Source: Nothopassalora personata
Taxonomy: Eukaryota; Ascomycota; Dothideomycetes; Mycosphaerellales; Mycosphaerellaceae
Direction of reading: 5' to 3'
DNA: 64,000 bases
NCBI GenBank assembly: GCA_033816765.1
Contig: CM066299.1
Coordinates: 248,001-312,000 of the forward strand
The translations under genes and the position numbers were made by a program. Below, in pieces: positions 10,623-20,625 of the stretch (its first letter is position 1; every line of letters starts with the position of its first letter). A model generated the notes under the pieces. It saw only the letters and a list, made by a program, of their open reading frames with translations, searched no databases and was not told where the DNA came from.

Positions 10623-12914
10623 TCCTCCCTGCTCCTTATACAACCGTATCAGCTTACTCTGATAATCCATCAGGGGAAACGCCACATTCAAGCCCGCATT
10701 CATATACGTCGCACCCGTATACGTAGCATTATCCGCATCATTAAAGTACCTCGCCGTTGGGTCCAGGCCCTGCAGCCTGAGCGGTGGCGCAGCAGGTTTG
10801 ATCTCCGCCTGCTGCTGGAACGCAAAGACAAGTGCGCGATTGCCGTCCTCTGAGATGAACTGCACTGCGGGGAAGTTGCTGTCATCTGGGAGGCGGAGAC
10901 GGTAGAGGTCGCCTGAGATGACGATGGGGTTGACGTCGTGGGCTTCTCGCATGATGGCTGGGATGTGGGAGGATTCGTCTTCGCTGAGCTCCGAGGGGTT
11001 GAGTTCGAAGCCGAAGGAGCCGCACATTTCCGCGACGTGGGCACGGTATGTGATGGAGATGTTGCGTTTCGTGACGCCGTTTGGCACGGCTGAAACGTGG
11101 CATCCCATGGCTGAAGGTGGGTAGGCGAGAGAGGTACCAAGCTGGATTGTTAGACGGTTCGAGGCGTCGGTGTTGTCGGAGGTCCAGGACTGTGGCCAGT
11201 AGTGGAGTAGACCTGCGTCGAAGCGGCCACCTCCTGATGCGCAGCCTTCCCAGAGGACGTCTGGGTAGGAGGTGGTCAGGTCGTCGATGACGCGGTACAA
11301 GCCGAGGATGTACTCGTGGTCCTGTGCTGGATATGCCATCTCGGAGATACCACGGTTGTTGTCCCATTTGATGTACTGGATGTTAGCCGAGTCCAGGAGC
11401 TTGTGCATGAAGTCGATGACGTAGTCTTGCACTTCTTTCAAGCCAAGGTTGAGGACGAGCTGGCTGCGAGTGAGAGTCCTCGGGCGGTTGCCGCTGTGTA
11501 GGACCCAGTCTGGATGCTCGTGGTAGAGGGTGGAGTTGGGGTTGACCATCTCTGGCTCGACCCAGATACCGAATTGGAGCGAAGCTGTGGAGTTCAGGAC
11601 AGTGTAGCTGTTGACATCCCGCACGAATGGTCCCAGACCTTCGGGAAATTTGGCTGGGTTGGGAGTCCAGTCACCGAGACCCATGGTGTCGTTGTCACGA
11701 GGATACTCTACGCCGAACCAGCCATCATCAGTCACGAAGAGCTCGATGCCGAGCTCCTCTGCCTCGCCGGAGAGTTTGACCAAAGAAGTGTCGTTGATAT
11801 TCGCACCAAGACCTTCCCAGGAGTTGAGCAGAATTGGGCGTGTCTTGAAGGTCTGTTTACCTCTCGACAGGTGGTTCCGATACAAGTCGTGGAAAGACCT
11901 TGACATGCCGCCAAGACCTTGCGCCGAATAGACTGACACCGCCTCTGGTGAAGTAAATGTCTCGCCTGGTGGCACTGGGATGCTGGCATGAAGCGGATTC
12001 AGTCCAAGAAGGACACGGACGTCTCCAGTGGCGTAACGTTCGGCAGATGCTGCAAAGCTGCCAGTGTAGACCAAGTTGAAACCCCAAGCCTCGCCGGATG
12101 ATTCGGTAGTGGTCGGCGATTGAAGTGCGAAGAATGGGTTGTGCCGATGTGATGAGTAACCCTCGCTGCTCCGGAAGCTGGTCTCGCCATAGTCGACTCT
12201 CCTCTTGACACGATTGGCCTCGTGGGACCAATCACCCTGAAGCTCGATCATGTCGAGATCCAGGTTCGGCAGGTCGACACTAAAGCTGGCTGCTCGCTCG
12301 ATGCTGATGTTGCTCGTACCATTGTTGGTGATCTGGAAAGACCGTGCAATGGCGTTGTACTTTGGGAAGACAGAGTATGAAAGCACAGCAGTCACATCAC
12401 TGTAATTGTCGTACAGAGTGACGAGGATAGTAGAGACGTCAGCACTCTCGCCGTACGTGGCTGGCAGACCAGGAAGTTTCGGCTTGCCGTCCACGATTTG
12501 GTGAGACTGGTAGTTGAACTCAGACACTGTGTTGCCGTCGGCGTGCTTGATGTGGATCGCTGGCAAACGGAACTCTGCGCCTCTGCCGATGTCTGGAAAC
12601 TCCCGGCGAATGTTGCTGAGGCCAATGCTTGGTGCTCGCTGATCGACCCATCCGCCTTGATAGAGGCTCACAGGGGGAATGAAGTCGTTCACTGAGCCAC
12701 CCCAGTGATCCGAGATGAGCTCACCGGAGGCTGTGTCGACATGGAACAGGTACGAGGCGTTGTTGGCGGTCAGCGTAAAGTTCGTGCCGTCTGCTGTGAT
12801 GGCTATTTGATTCGGTCAGCATGTTCTCTTGATCTGTCCAGAATTGATGGACATACCCGTCTGGGCGGCAGACAGGCCTGCCAAAAGAGACACTCCAGCT
12901 AGGACAGTCTTCAT
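10605..12914 (-). CDS. aglC-like: secreted alpha-galactosidase, glycoside hydrolase family 36
   Basis: Hydrolyses terminal alpha-1,6-linked galactose from raffinose-type oligosaccharides and galactomannan, outside the cell. Exon 1 (12914-12857) starts with MKTVLAGVSLLAGLSAAQT, a signal peptide. A 54-bp intron (12856-12803) has donor GTATGT and acceptor AATAG. Exon 2 (12802-10605) continues in frame with AITADGTNFTL. The spliced CDS is 2256 nt and encodes 751 aa, close to fungal AglC. The GH36 signatures are clear: KWDNNR with predicted nucleophile Asp500, WEGCASGGGRFDAG, and SWTSDNTDASNR with predicted acid/base Asp562. The 62-residue spacing matches, from memory, characterised bacterial GH36 enzymes. 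Several N-x-S/T sites fit secretion. A frame that begins at codon 57 lacks the secretion signal; the exon-1 start is preferred for that reason. No regulatory site is proposed. The gene lies 0.65 kb from the edge of the transposon block. Confidence 0.95.
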
Positions 12915-13569
12915 CGTAATGAATCTCAACGATCTGGCTCGCCTGCCTCTCACATACGTGAAGGGCAGGCGGGTAGGGAAAAGATAAAATCTCTGCCGTC
13001 GCTGCTGGGGTGCGGCCCTTGGCCATGTGGTGGTGCACTGCACGGCGTTGGTTTGCGGAGAAGTCGTCGGGATGTGGAGGACTTGCAGGTAAAGCCAAGG
13101 CTTCGCCTTTCGTCTTGGGTGGGCACTCTCCTCGCGTTGAGTACGAAGCAATGGCGATGTGGATGGTAAGAGGACGAAGTCCGCAGCCGAACTGGACGAC
13201 AAGACTCAACGTAGCATATTGCACCTGGACTGCATTGCATTCTCGATGTGGAGCCGCCAATGCCTCGGCATCTGACGGCGTCTGGGGAAAGAAAGCTAGC
13301 TTAATGCGGGGAAATCGTTCGTCCAGGAACGCTCCATTTTTGCAATGCTCGATTTCGTATCGGGACAGGTCCGGCGATAGAGTAATATCGTGAATCGTCT
13401 CTAATAACAGGGTAACAGGAGCAGTCATGAGAACCCGTCAATCTTGAGGAGCCAAGCCATTACTACAGCGCCGTCATCTCCAGCATGGCGTCACGCTGAC
13501 ATGGATCGGGATGTGCGTGCCCCTCTCTGCCCCACGAGCACCTTGAAAGTCCTTCATGAGTGGTGACGG
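12915..13569. other. upstream region of the alpha-galactosidase, normal composition
   Basis: About 650 bp between the alpha-galactosidase start and the RIP block. A 235-codon minus frame crosses it and overlaps exon 1 of the enzyme, but I treat that as chance. I recognise no regulatory element with confidence. Confidence 0.5.
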
Positions 13570-13667
13570 CTCAGTGTACCCTAACTTTTAGTGGCTGCAC
13601 CCCGCGTAATTTCCGCGTTCTCGGCGGCGCGAGCCGAGCTAGCGCCGTATTAGCTCGGTGCACCCTA
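13570..13667. repeat. left edge of the block: GTGYACCC-type repeats and a hairpin
   Basis: Position 13570 starts CTCAGTGTACCCTAA, followed by TAGTGGCTGCACCCC. At 13654 CTCGGTGCACCCTA occurs again. Between them CCGAGCTA and TAGCTCGG form an 8-bp inverted repeat. The same CTCGGTGCACCCTAA word occurs in the same orientation at the right edge of the block (58160-58174). Confidence 0.6.
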
Positions 13668-14306
13668 CAACTAACCTCCGATCTCTGATCTAAACCTAAA
13701 CCGGTATGCTACTATTGTTATAGATACTAGTATTTCGGCCGATAGCTAGACTAATACGAATACCGATCCCTTACTCCGTCCTTCTTTAATAAGCTTCGAT
13801 TATCACTAATACATATACTAATCCACCTACCGATCCCCTTACCGGTATACCTACCGGTCTATATACTAATACGATAGGCACCCCCTTCCGCAACTAGTAT
13901 AAGAAGAAGGTTGCTAACAACGAGCCGATTTATAGTCTTAAGACATAGCCGGTAGACGAGAAGGTAAGATATAGGATACCGGTACAAATACCGGTAATCT
14001 AACCGGTATAGGGAATAGTAAACATCTAGCTAGGCGAGAGAATCTACCTTACGCCTAAGAAGCTCGTCGTAAGCTCCGATGTTAACGAGGATAACTAGGA
14101 TAGAGAAGTTAATACGAGTAGTCGCGGTTTATGTATAGACAGTATATACCGGTTAATATACTAGTACATATACTAGTTCGTTAACTAGTATAGAGGCTAC
14201 TAGTATATCTAACCTCCGTAAGCATTTTTAAGAAGTATATCGTCGAGGACTAGTACTAGCTTACGCTAGGAGTCGAAGGAAATAATGCTAAGAGAGATTA
14301 GGATAC
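13668..14306. other. sequence X, segment 1 (RIP-degraded, unidentified)
   Basis: Heavily RIPed DNA without an open frame. It contains several ACCGGTAT / ACTAGTAT short palindromic words (for example 13846-13862, 13978-14010, 14147-14200). It is interrupted at 14306 by the intact chromovirus and resumes at 21021. Confidence 0.55.
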
Positions 14307-14464
14307 TGTAAGGGGCGAGCCCTTGCATCTTGGCACGGGCTGAGCCCGTGCGGACCTGACTCCGTTTTCTTTGTTCCGGGCTTCGCTCGGTTTTCTCCTT
14401 CTTCTGTATCGAACTTATTGCATACCACACAGAACCTCAGTGTACACGTCGTTCACCCGTGACA
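14307..14464 (+). repeat. 5' LTR of the intact chromovirus
   Basis: 158 bp, TG...CA ends, identical by eye to 20863-21020. It contains a 19-nt near-perfect hairpin at 14333-14351 (GCACGGGCT / AGCCCGTGC). It also contains the 10-mer ATCGAACTTA at 14408-14417, which is complementary to the PBS. Confidence 0.95.
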
Positions 14465-14465
14465 T

Positions 14466-14475
14466 TAAGTTCGAT
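14466..14475 (+). other. primer-binding site, self-priming type
   Basis: TAAGTTCGAT lies 1 nt inside the LTR and is the exact reverse complement of ATCGAACTTA at 14408-14417 in the LTR. No TGG (the complement of a tRNA CCA end) follows the LTR. In Tf1-type elements the 5' end of the mRNA folds back to prime reverse transcription. By analogy the transcript start (R) would lie at about 14408. Confidence 0.6.
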
Positions 14476-14522
14476 CCATTCGAATCAACCAGGCACCCGC
14501 CATTAAAGAGACGGAATACGTG

Positions 14523-17500
14523 ATGGCGTCGTCGGGTAGCGAGAACCCCGGGGTTGGTGCCTCGAATGAAAATTTTCAGCTTATGCTCGAGCAATTGTAC
14601 CAGCGACAGGAAGAGATGCAGGCCGAACTGATTGCAACGCGCGCCGCCTTGAAAGAGTCGGAAGACGCTCGACGTCAGTCAACCCCTGCAGTCTCACTAC
14701 CAGTTCCGGACGACGCGTCTACTGGTGACCTAATGAGACAGTTGCTGCAGACGCTGAATGCCGCCGCGAACGCGCCGCGCAGCGGCGGAGAACCGTCGGG
14801 TCCCAGAGGCTGGAACCCGCCCTCATGGGATGGCAAAGCCGAAACATTCAGGGACTACTTCCTAAGGTTGAAAAGTTCCTTCAGGGTGCGTTCCGCACTG
14901 AAACCGACGCTCTCCAATGAATTCTACTGGGACGCGATCAACGACACGTTGCTAGCGAGGGAGCGCACGAGGATGCGGCACTTCTGGGACAAGGGAGACG
15001 GTGAACTTGGGAAGGACCCCGTTGCTTTCTTTGCGCAACTCGAAAAGGTCTTTGGCGATAGCAACGAACGCGCCAAGGCTCTAGAACAACTCACCAAGAT
15101 TAGACACGTGAACGGACAACCGTGGCACGATCACCAGATGAAATTCGACGGACTCCTGTTGACCGCCGGCGGAGAAGACTGGAGCAATGACGCGAAGATC
15201 GGCTACCTCCGCAACACCTTCTCGAATCCCGCCAGAATGTATACGGCAGCCATGCCGAAAAAGGAGGATTACTACGAGTTCGCAGAGGAGGTTAAGCGGA
15301 TCATGACCAACCTCGAGGACACAGACCAGTTTAGAATAGCCCACAAGAAGTGGAAGGACAACAACAAGGACTCCAGTGCGACCACCACGGTTACCACTCG
15401 TTCTTTTGCGGGACCTACCGTTACCCGGGTGGACCATGATGGTGACACCATCATGGCACCAACCCGAACGAACGGAGGCCGCTCTAGAAGTCGTGGAGAC
15501 CGGAAGGAGGACAAGGGGAAGCAGAGAGCGAAATGGGTCGACACCGCTGAGAGAGATCGAAGGCGCCAAGAACAGCTCTGTTTCCGTTGCGGAGCGAGCG
15601 GGCATCGAGTGAAGGAATGTCCGTACGCCGCAGCAGTCAACCCCACCAAGATCAACGCAGCCTCAGTTGCGCCGATCCTGGAAGACGACGGGTTTGGGAA
15701 AAGACTAGCTCCTGGGCGAAAGCCAGCACCAGGAGACAAAGAAGCACTGGTAAAGGGGTGGAACGCTGCCAAGAGTTCTATGAACGGGAACCTTGTATAT
15801 ACCGACGTACTCCTGAACGAAAGTTACGGCACGTTTGCCCTTATCGATGAAGGATGCATGTGTTATGCTGTAATTAACGGAGACCTAGCGAAAGGACTCG
15901 GTCTCACGTATGTCAGCAACGAGAGCCGCAAGGCTACAGGGTTCACCAAAGCGATGCGAAACTCGATTGAAGGAGTAGTTGCTTTCCACATGGAAATCGC
16001 CGGCATCCACGAGGTCGTGTACGCATACGTCGTGCCCGACTTGGACTTCCCGATGATTCTGGGGAACCCTTGGAAAGCGCACAATCAAATCCGAACTGCG
16101 CCAGAAAAGCACCGGTACTACCACGGTTTGGCAAAGAAATGGGTGCCCGAAGGACGCAACCATAAAGAACGCGAGGCGGGCGAACGTTTTGCTACGATCG
16201 CCGCGGCAACCGTGGAGGACATCAAGAAAGCCCTGAGCAAGAAGGAACCGCCCACGAGGGAGGAGCTCAAAATGAAGCTGCCTCCGGAACTTTGGGACAT
16301 GATCCCACTCTTTTCCACGCGGGAAGCCGACAAGCTCGCGCCCCATCGTGGGGAACTTGACCACAGGATCGAGATCCGGACGAAACCAGACGGATCGCAG
16401 GAGCCACTGCCCTGGGGACCGTTGTATAGCATGTCGAAAGACGAGCTGCTGGTGCTACGCAAGTCGCTAACCGAGCTGCATCGCAAGGGATACATCCGTC
16501 CCTCCACCTCAGAAGCGGCGGCCCCCGTCCTGTTTGTGAAGAAGCCCGGAGGAGGACTACGCTTTTGCTGCGATTATAGGGCGCTGAACGCGATTACGAA
16601 GCAAGATCGCTACCCGCTGCCTTTGATCCCGGAGACCATCCGAAATCTAACGGGAGCCAGATGGATGACGAAGGTGGACGTAGTTGCCGCGTTCCACCAT
16701 CTCCGGATGGCAAGAGGCGAGGAGTACAAGACCGCGTTTAGAACGAGATTTGGCCTGTGGGAGTGGTTGGTGTGTCCGTTTGGTTTGTCCGGGGCGCCGG
16801 CAACTTTCCAACGGTATATTAACAGTTTGCTGCGGGAACACCTGGACGACTTCGCCTCTGCGTACGCTGATGACGTAGTGATCTACTCGGATGGGTCGAA
16901 GGAGGACCACTTCAAGAAGGTTCGCATCGTTCTCCATAAGCTTTGGGACGGAGGCCTGTTCTTAGATCCAGGTAAATGCGAGTTCGCACAGAAGAAGATC
17001 AAGTACCTAGGGTTCATCGTCCACGCCGACGGAAAGGGGGTGGGACCAGACCCGGAAAAGGTGGATGCCGTACGGGACTGGAAGACGCCCGTCACTCAGA
17101 AAGAAGTGCGTCGTTTCCTCGGGTTCGCGAATTACTACAGGATGTTCATCCCCAACTACTCGAAGTTGGCCGAACCCTTGACGTCGCTGACGGGAAAGAA
17201 AACGCCGTTCTCCTGGGGGAAACGTCAGGAGGACGCCTTTCAGGCCCTGAAGAAGAAGTACTGTGAAGCTCCTGTGCTGGCCCATTGGAACCCGGAGCTT
17301 CCCACCTTTTTGGAGACGGACTGCAGTGGATTTGCCCTGGGTGGCGCTCTCCTGCAAGAAAAGGACGGGGTAGTGAAGCCGGTAGGGTTCTACTCAAAGA
17401 AACTGAATAAGGCTGAGATTAACTACGACATCCATGACAAAGAGATGCTCGCAGTAGTCTCCTGCCTCAAAGAGTGGGCCCCCGAGCTGAAAACGTGTGG

Positions 17501-19502
17501 TCCCTTTACAATTTGGACGGACCACAAGAACCTTGAGTACTTTATGACAAAGAGGCAGTTGTCTGAGAGGCAGATCAGGTGGGTGGAGCACATCGCGTTG
17601 TTTCAGTTTACCCTGGTATACAGGCCGGGCGCCGAGGCAATTGTGCCGGATGCATTGTCACGGAGGGAGCAGGATACGCTCGGCCAGGACGACAAATTGT
17701 CGCGTTTTCGCAGGGTTTTGCGGCCGGATGCCATACGCAATTGGCCGGCTCCAGGGGGGGGAGGCGAGGTGGTAGCAGATGCACCTTCATCCGCTACGAT
17801 GGTTTCATCGGTCCAGATTATGGCCACCCAATTCGGAGTCGACTCCACCGAGAAAACGTCGGACTCACCGGGCGCATCATCGGGCCCCTTCACAGATCCA
17901 GAATTGAACGAGATCTGGAGGAAGACCGCCGATGAAGACAGCACGTTTCAGGCAGTACTCCACGCAGTAAGAACCGGGGCGCGTTCACTCCCGAGCGAAG
18001 TGAAGCTCAAGGTACAAGCCGGTGACTGCAGCATCGACGACAACGGACACCTGCGGCACCGCGGAAGAATCTGGGTGCCGGGAGCCCCAGCAACGACGGA
18101 AGCCGACTACAAAGAGGCGGGCGCGGAGATATTGCAGAACGATGTCCTGCGGACGAAGCTCATCCAGTCCGTTCATGATTCACCGGTCTACGGCCATCCA
18201 GGCAGGGACTCCACAGCGTCTATCTTGAGACGTAACTTTTACTGGCCTCTACAGTCAAGGCACGTGAGACAGTTCTTGAGGAACTGCGATCACTGTGGGA
18301 GAAATAAGGTATGGAGGGAGCAAAAGCATGGACTCCTTCAGCCTTTACCGGTACCCGATCGTTTCTTCCAGGAGATCTCTATGGATTTCATGACGGACAT
18401 GCCGGAGTCGCAGGGAAACACTTGCTTGTGGGTAATCAAGGACAGACTGAGCAAGACCGTCGTCTTGGAAGCGATGTCCACCATGAAAGCGGAGGACTGC
18501 GCCGAGAGATTCCTGGACTGCTGGGTGAGATACTACGGGATTCCTAAGGCCATCACGAGCGATAGAGGCACGAACTGGACAAGCACATTCTGGAAGACAT
18601 TCTGTCGTTTAACCGGCGTGAAGCAGAGACTTAGCTCCGCCTACCACCCACAAACGGACGGAGGGCCCGAGAGGTTGAACCAAGAAGTGCAGGCGTACCT
18701 TCGGAATTATGTCAACCACGAGCAGTCCGATTGGAAAAAGTGGCTCTCCACCGCTCAGCTGGCGCTGAACGGACGGTACCAAGCGGGCCTAGGCATGAGC
18801 CCCTTCTTTGCCGTCCACGGTTACGAAGCGCCATTCCCCGTCCAGTTGCAGCCGGACTCAACGACTTCGTCGCTGGATGCCGCCAAACGGGCAACGCTCT
18901 TTGTGGAAAGGATGCAGCAGATCACGGACCTGTGCCAAGCGAGCATGGCGGACTCCGCCCAGGAGCAAGAGGAGAGCGCCAACAAAGATCGGAAGCCAGC
19001 GCCGATTTATCGGGTCGGTGACAAGGTGTGGCTGGATCTAAGGAACTACACTACGACCCGGCCGAAGAAGAGTATCGACCATAAGCACGCAAAGTACACG
19101 GTGGCGGAGGTCATCTCACCGCTGTCCATCCGATTGTCAGGGATCCCCGATGGAATCCACCCGGTCTTTCACCCAGACTTGTTGCGACCTGCAAGCCAAG
19201 ACCCGTTGCCTGGACAGGAGATCGACGACAAACAGCCGGACCCCATCCTCATTGAATCTCATGAGGAATGGCATGTAGAGGAGATTCTCTGCGCCAGAAC
19301 CAAGGCGAAAGGGAGGGGCAAAGCACGCGAAGTCCTAGTGAAATGGACTGGATACCACAAGCCTACGTGGGAACCATTGGAGTATCTAGCGGACACAGCT
19401 GCAGCAGACGACTTTGAGAAAAAGCACGGCAACCCGATGACGCACGATGGACCAAGGCAAGCATGGGAAGTCAAGAAGAAGGGCAGGGCGACAGGTAAGT
19501 GA
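14523..19502 (+). CDS. Gag-Pol polyprotein of chromovirus (gag, protease, RT, RNase H, integrase, chromodomain)
   Basis: One uninterrupted 1659-aa frame from the ATG at 14523; the codon before it is GTG. Residues 1-340 are Gag with a coiled N-terminus and a retrotransposon-gag core. A CCHC zinc knuckle (CFRCGASGHRVKEC) is at 353-366. The protease has ALIDEG at 440-444, with DEG where DSG/DTG is usual, and MILG downstream. The RT has YADD at 781-784. RNase H begins around Asp933 (ETDCSG), with HDKEML and WTDHKNL following. Integrase has the HHCC finger (ending CDHCGRNK) and a DD35E triad at Asp1288, Asp1347 and Glu1383. A chromodomain (WHVEEIL...VLVKWTGY...WEPLEYL) covers about 1582-1635 and probably guides insertion to histone-marked chromatin. 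No frameshift or stop is present, so the element may be active. Confidence 0.95.
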   Translation: MASSGSENPGVGASNENFQLMLEQLYQRQEEMQAELIATRAALKESEDARRQSTPAVSLPVPDDASTGDLMRQLLQTLNAAANAPRSGGEPSGPRGWNPPSWDGKAETFRDYFLRLKSSFRVRSALKPTLSNEFYWDAINDTLLARERTRMRHFWDKGDGELGKDPVAFFAQLEKVFGDSNERAKALEQLTKIRHVNGQPWHDHQMKFDGLLLTAGGEDWSNDAKIGYLRNTFSNPARMYTAAMPKKEDYYEFAEEVKRIMTNLEDTDQFRIAHKKWKDNNKDSSATTTVTTRSFAGPTVTRVDHDGDTIMAPTRTNGGRSRSRGDRKEDKGKQRAKWVDTAERDRRRQEQLCFRCGASGHRVKECPYAAAVNPTKINAASVAPILEDDGFGKRLAPGRKPAPGDKEALVKGWNAAKSSMNGNLVYTDVLLNESYGTFALIDEGCMCYAVINGDLAKGLGLTYVSNESRKATGFTKAMRNSIEGVVAFHMEIAGIHEVVYAYVVPDLDFPMILGNPWKAHNQIRTAPEKHRYYHGLAKKWVPEGRNHKEREAGERFATIAAATVEDIKKALSKKEPPTREELKMKLPPELWDMIPLFSTREADKLAPHRGELDHRIEIRTKPDGSQEPLPWGPLYSMSKDELLVLRKSLTELHRKGYIRPSTSEAAAPVLFVKKPGGGLRFCCDYRALNAITKQDRYPLPLIPETIRNLTGARWMTKVDVVAAFHHLRMARGEEYKTAFRTRFGLWEWLVCPFGLSGAPATFQRYINSLLREHLDDFASAYADDVVIYSDGSKEDHFKKVRIVLHKLWDGGLFLDPGKCEFAQKKIKYLGFIVHADGKGVGPDPEKVDAVRDWKTPVTQKEVRRFLGFANYYRMFIPNYSKLAEPLTSLTGKKTPFSWGKRQEDAFQALKKKYCEAPVLAHWNPELPTFLETDCSGFALGGALLQEKDGVVKPVGFYSKKLNKAEINYDIHDKEMLAVVSCLKEWAPELKTCGPFTIWTDHKNLEYFMTKRQLSERQIRWVEHIALFQFTLVYRPGAEAIVPDALSRREQDTLGQDDKLSRFRRVLRPDAIRNWPAPGGGGEVVADAPSSATMVSSVQIMATQFGVDSTEKTSDSPGASSGPFTDPELNEIWRKTADEDSTFQAVLHAVRTGARSLPSEVKLKVQAGDCSIDDNGHLRHRGRIWVPGAPATTEADYKEAGAEILQNDVLRTKLIQSVHDSPVYGHPGRDSTASILRRNFYWPLQSRHVRQFLRNCDHCGRNKVWREQKHGLLQPLPVPDRFFQEISMDFMTDMPESQGNTCLWVIKDRLSKTVVLEAMSTMKAEDCAERFLDCWVRYYGIPKAITSDRGTNWTSTFWKTFCRLTGVKQRLSSAYHPQTDGGPERLNQEVQAYLRNYVNHEQSDWKKWLSTAQLALNGRYQAGLGMSPFFAVHGYEAPFPVQLQPDSTTSSLDAAKRATLFVERMQQITDLCQASMADSAQEQEESANKDRKPAPIYRVGDKVWLDLRNYTTTRPKKSIDHKHAKYTVAEVISPLSIRLSGIPDGIHPVFHPDLLRPASQDPLPGQEIDDKQPDPILIESHEEWHVEEILCARTKAKGRGKAREVLVKWTGYHKPTWEPLEYLADTAAADDFEKKHGNPMTHDGPRQAWEVKKKGRATGK

Positions 19503-19725
19503 CGGATTGCGGGTCAGTTGACATGAGCACAGGCGTTTGGGAGCAGGAGTCAGATTGAGAGCACGTGAGAAAAGGAAAAAGTTTTAAAGAATTTCATTCA
19601 TTCATGCCGCCAAAAGGCAGCGGGGCCCGACCAAAAAGAAGCGGAGGCCGGCCCACCCCATACGGGGATGGCAAAAGCATTGTGATGGCCCGACCGCGGC
19701 CCGCGCGAAAACCACCGGAGACCAC

Positions 19726-20349
19726 TCAAGACATGTCGCGGCGGGTGCCAAGGCGGAGGGCAGGAGGGACGGGGCCGCTGGAAAATGATCGGTCAGCGAC
19801 GTCTTTCAATCGGAGTGCAACACTTACGAGCCAGCTTGCGCGTTGATGGCTCCCTCCATGGAGCCAGTGACCTCAGCAGCCACAGGACTGAGAGACGGTT
19901 AGCGATGGTTTTCAATCGGAGACCGGTGGAAATTACCCGGACAGCAGACCATCGGACTCGAGCTTGGAGAGCGGGCGCCAAGCCTTGATGACCTTCTTGA
20001 GATTGTCGAGTTTGGTGCTTTTCAGGCGTTAGCCGACGGAAAACGATCGCAGGCCGGAGACTTACGCCTTGGAAGCGTTGCCGGCACGGGTCCAGGCCGC
20101 GTACGCCTTGTGGCAGAGTGCTGAGTGTGGGGGGTTAGCGGAGTCCGGTCGAAAGGGGTCGGAGAGCGACTCACAGCGGGCGGCAGCGCTTCTGAAGGCG
20201 GCGGCACTCGTCGCAGCTGCGGACTTGATTGGCGGCCTGCGGATGTTTGTGAGCGGAGTCCGGCTGGAAAACGTCGGACTCAGGCGTCTTACGGCAGGGC
20301 CCACGCAATCGCGGCCAGAGTTGGCGCACTCCAGGCAGTGGTAGAGCAT
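19726..20349 (-). CDS. antisense accessory gene of the chromovirus, Zn2Cys6-like cysteine cluster
   Basis: Lies between gag-pol and the 3' LTR on the opposite strand. Coding exons are 20349-20293, 20236-20175, 20120-20066, 20017-19937, 19887-19828 and 19777-19726 (stop TGA). Introns of 56, 54, 48, 49 and 50 bp have GTRAG or GTAAT donors, mostly CTAAC or CTGAC branch points, and AG acceptors. A 55-bp intron (20409-20355) lies in the 5' UTR. Exons 1-2 read MLYHCLECANSGRDC, then CDECRRLQKRC: CX2CX6C-X11-CX2CX6C, the spacing of a fungal Zn2Cys6 cluster. Exons 3-6 join in one frame (LCHKAYAAWTRAG, TKLDNLKKVIKAW, PVAAEVTGSMEGA, GPVPPALRLGTRRDMS). The six exons total 367 nt, so the exon 2-3 join is off by one with these sites; a different junction or a 1-nt mutation is needed. 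About 121 aa. A DNA-binding or regulatory role is inference. Confidence 0.7.
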
Positions 20350-20354
20350 GTTTT

Positions 20355-20409
20355 CTGCTGGAAACCAGTTAAAAAGCATCGGAGGCCGGCTCAAAAGAAT
20401 CGGACTTAC
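20355..20409 (-). other. 5'-UTR intron of the antisense gene
   Basis: Donor GTAAGTCC at 20409 and acceptor TTTCCAGCAG ending at 20355, 55 bp, just upstream of the ATG at 20349. It shares the TCCGAT...CTTTT...CCGG words found in the coding introns of this gene. Confidence 0.55.
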
Positions 20410-20625
20410 TTGATGGTATTGATTGAAGATGTGGTGTTTGGAGGCTGTTGTGTTGGTGGTGCTGGAATCCGGTTAGTTTCTGTCGGAGCGCGGCGAGAAG
20501 GAATCGGATCGAGGGCGAAGGGGATCGTAGAGAGGGGCGGAGGTGATAGGGCTAGTGGAGGAAGAGGAGGGAGGGTGCTGTCAAGGGGTGTGTTCACATA
20601 CATTCGCTTAATGGTTGCCGAGCAA

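Noticed and set aside
12721..13428. 235-codon minus ORF upstream of and across exon 1 of the alpha-galactosidase
   Set aside because: It overlaps the signal-peptide exon and intron in another frame; the spliced GH36 model explains the sequence better.
15081..15605. 174-codon minus ORF inside gag
   Set aside because: Shadow frame of the gag-pol ORF without coding features.
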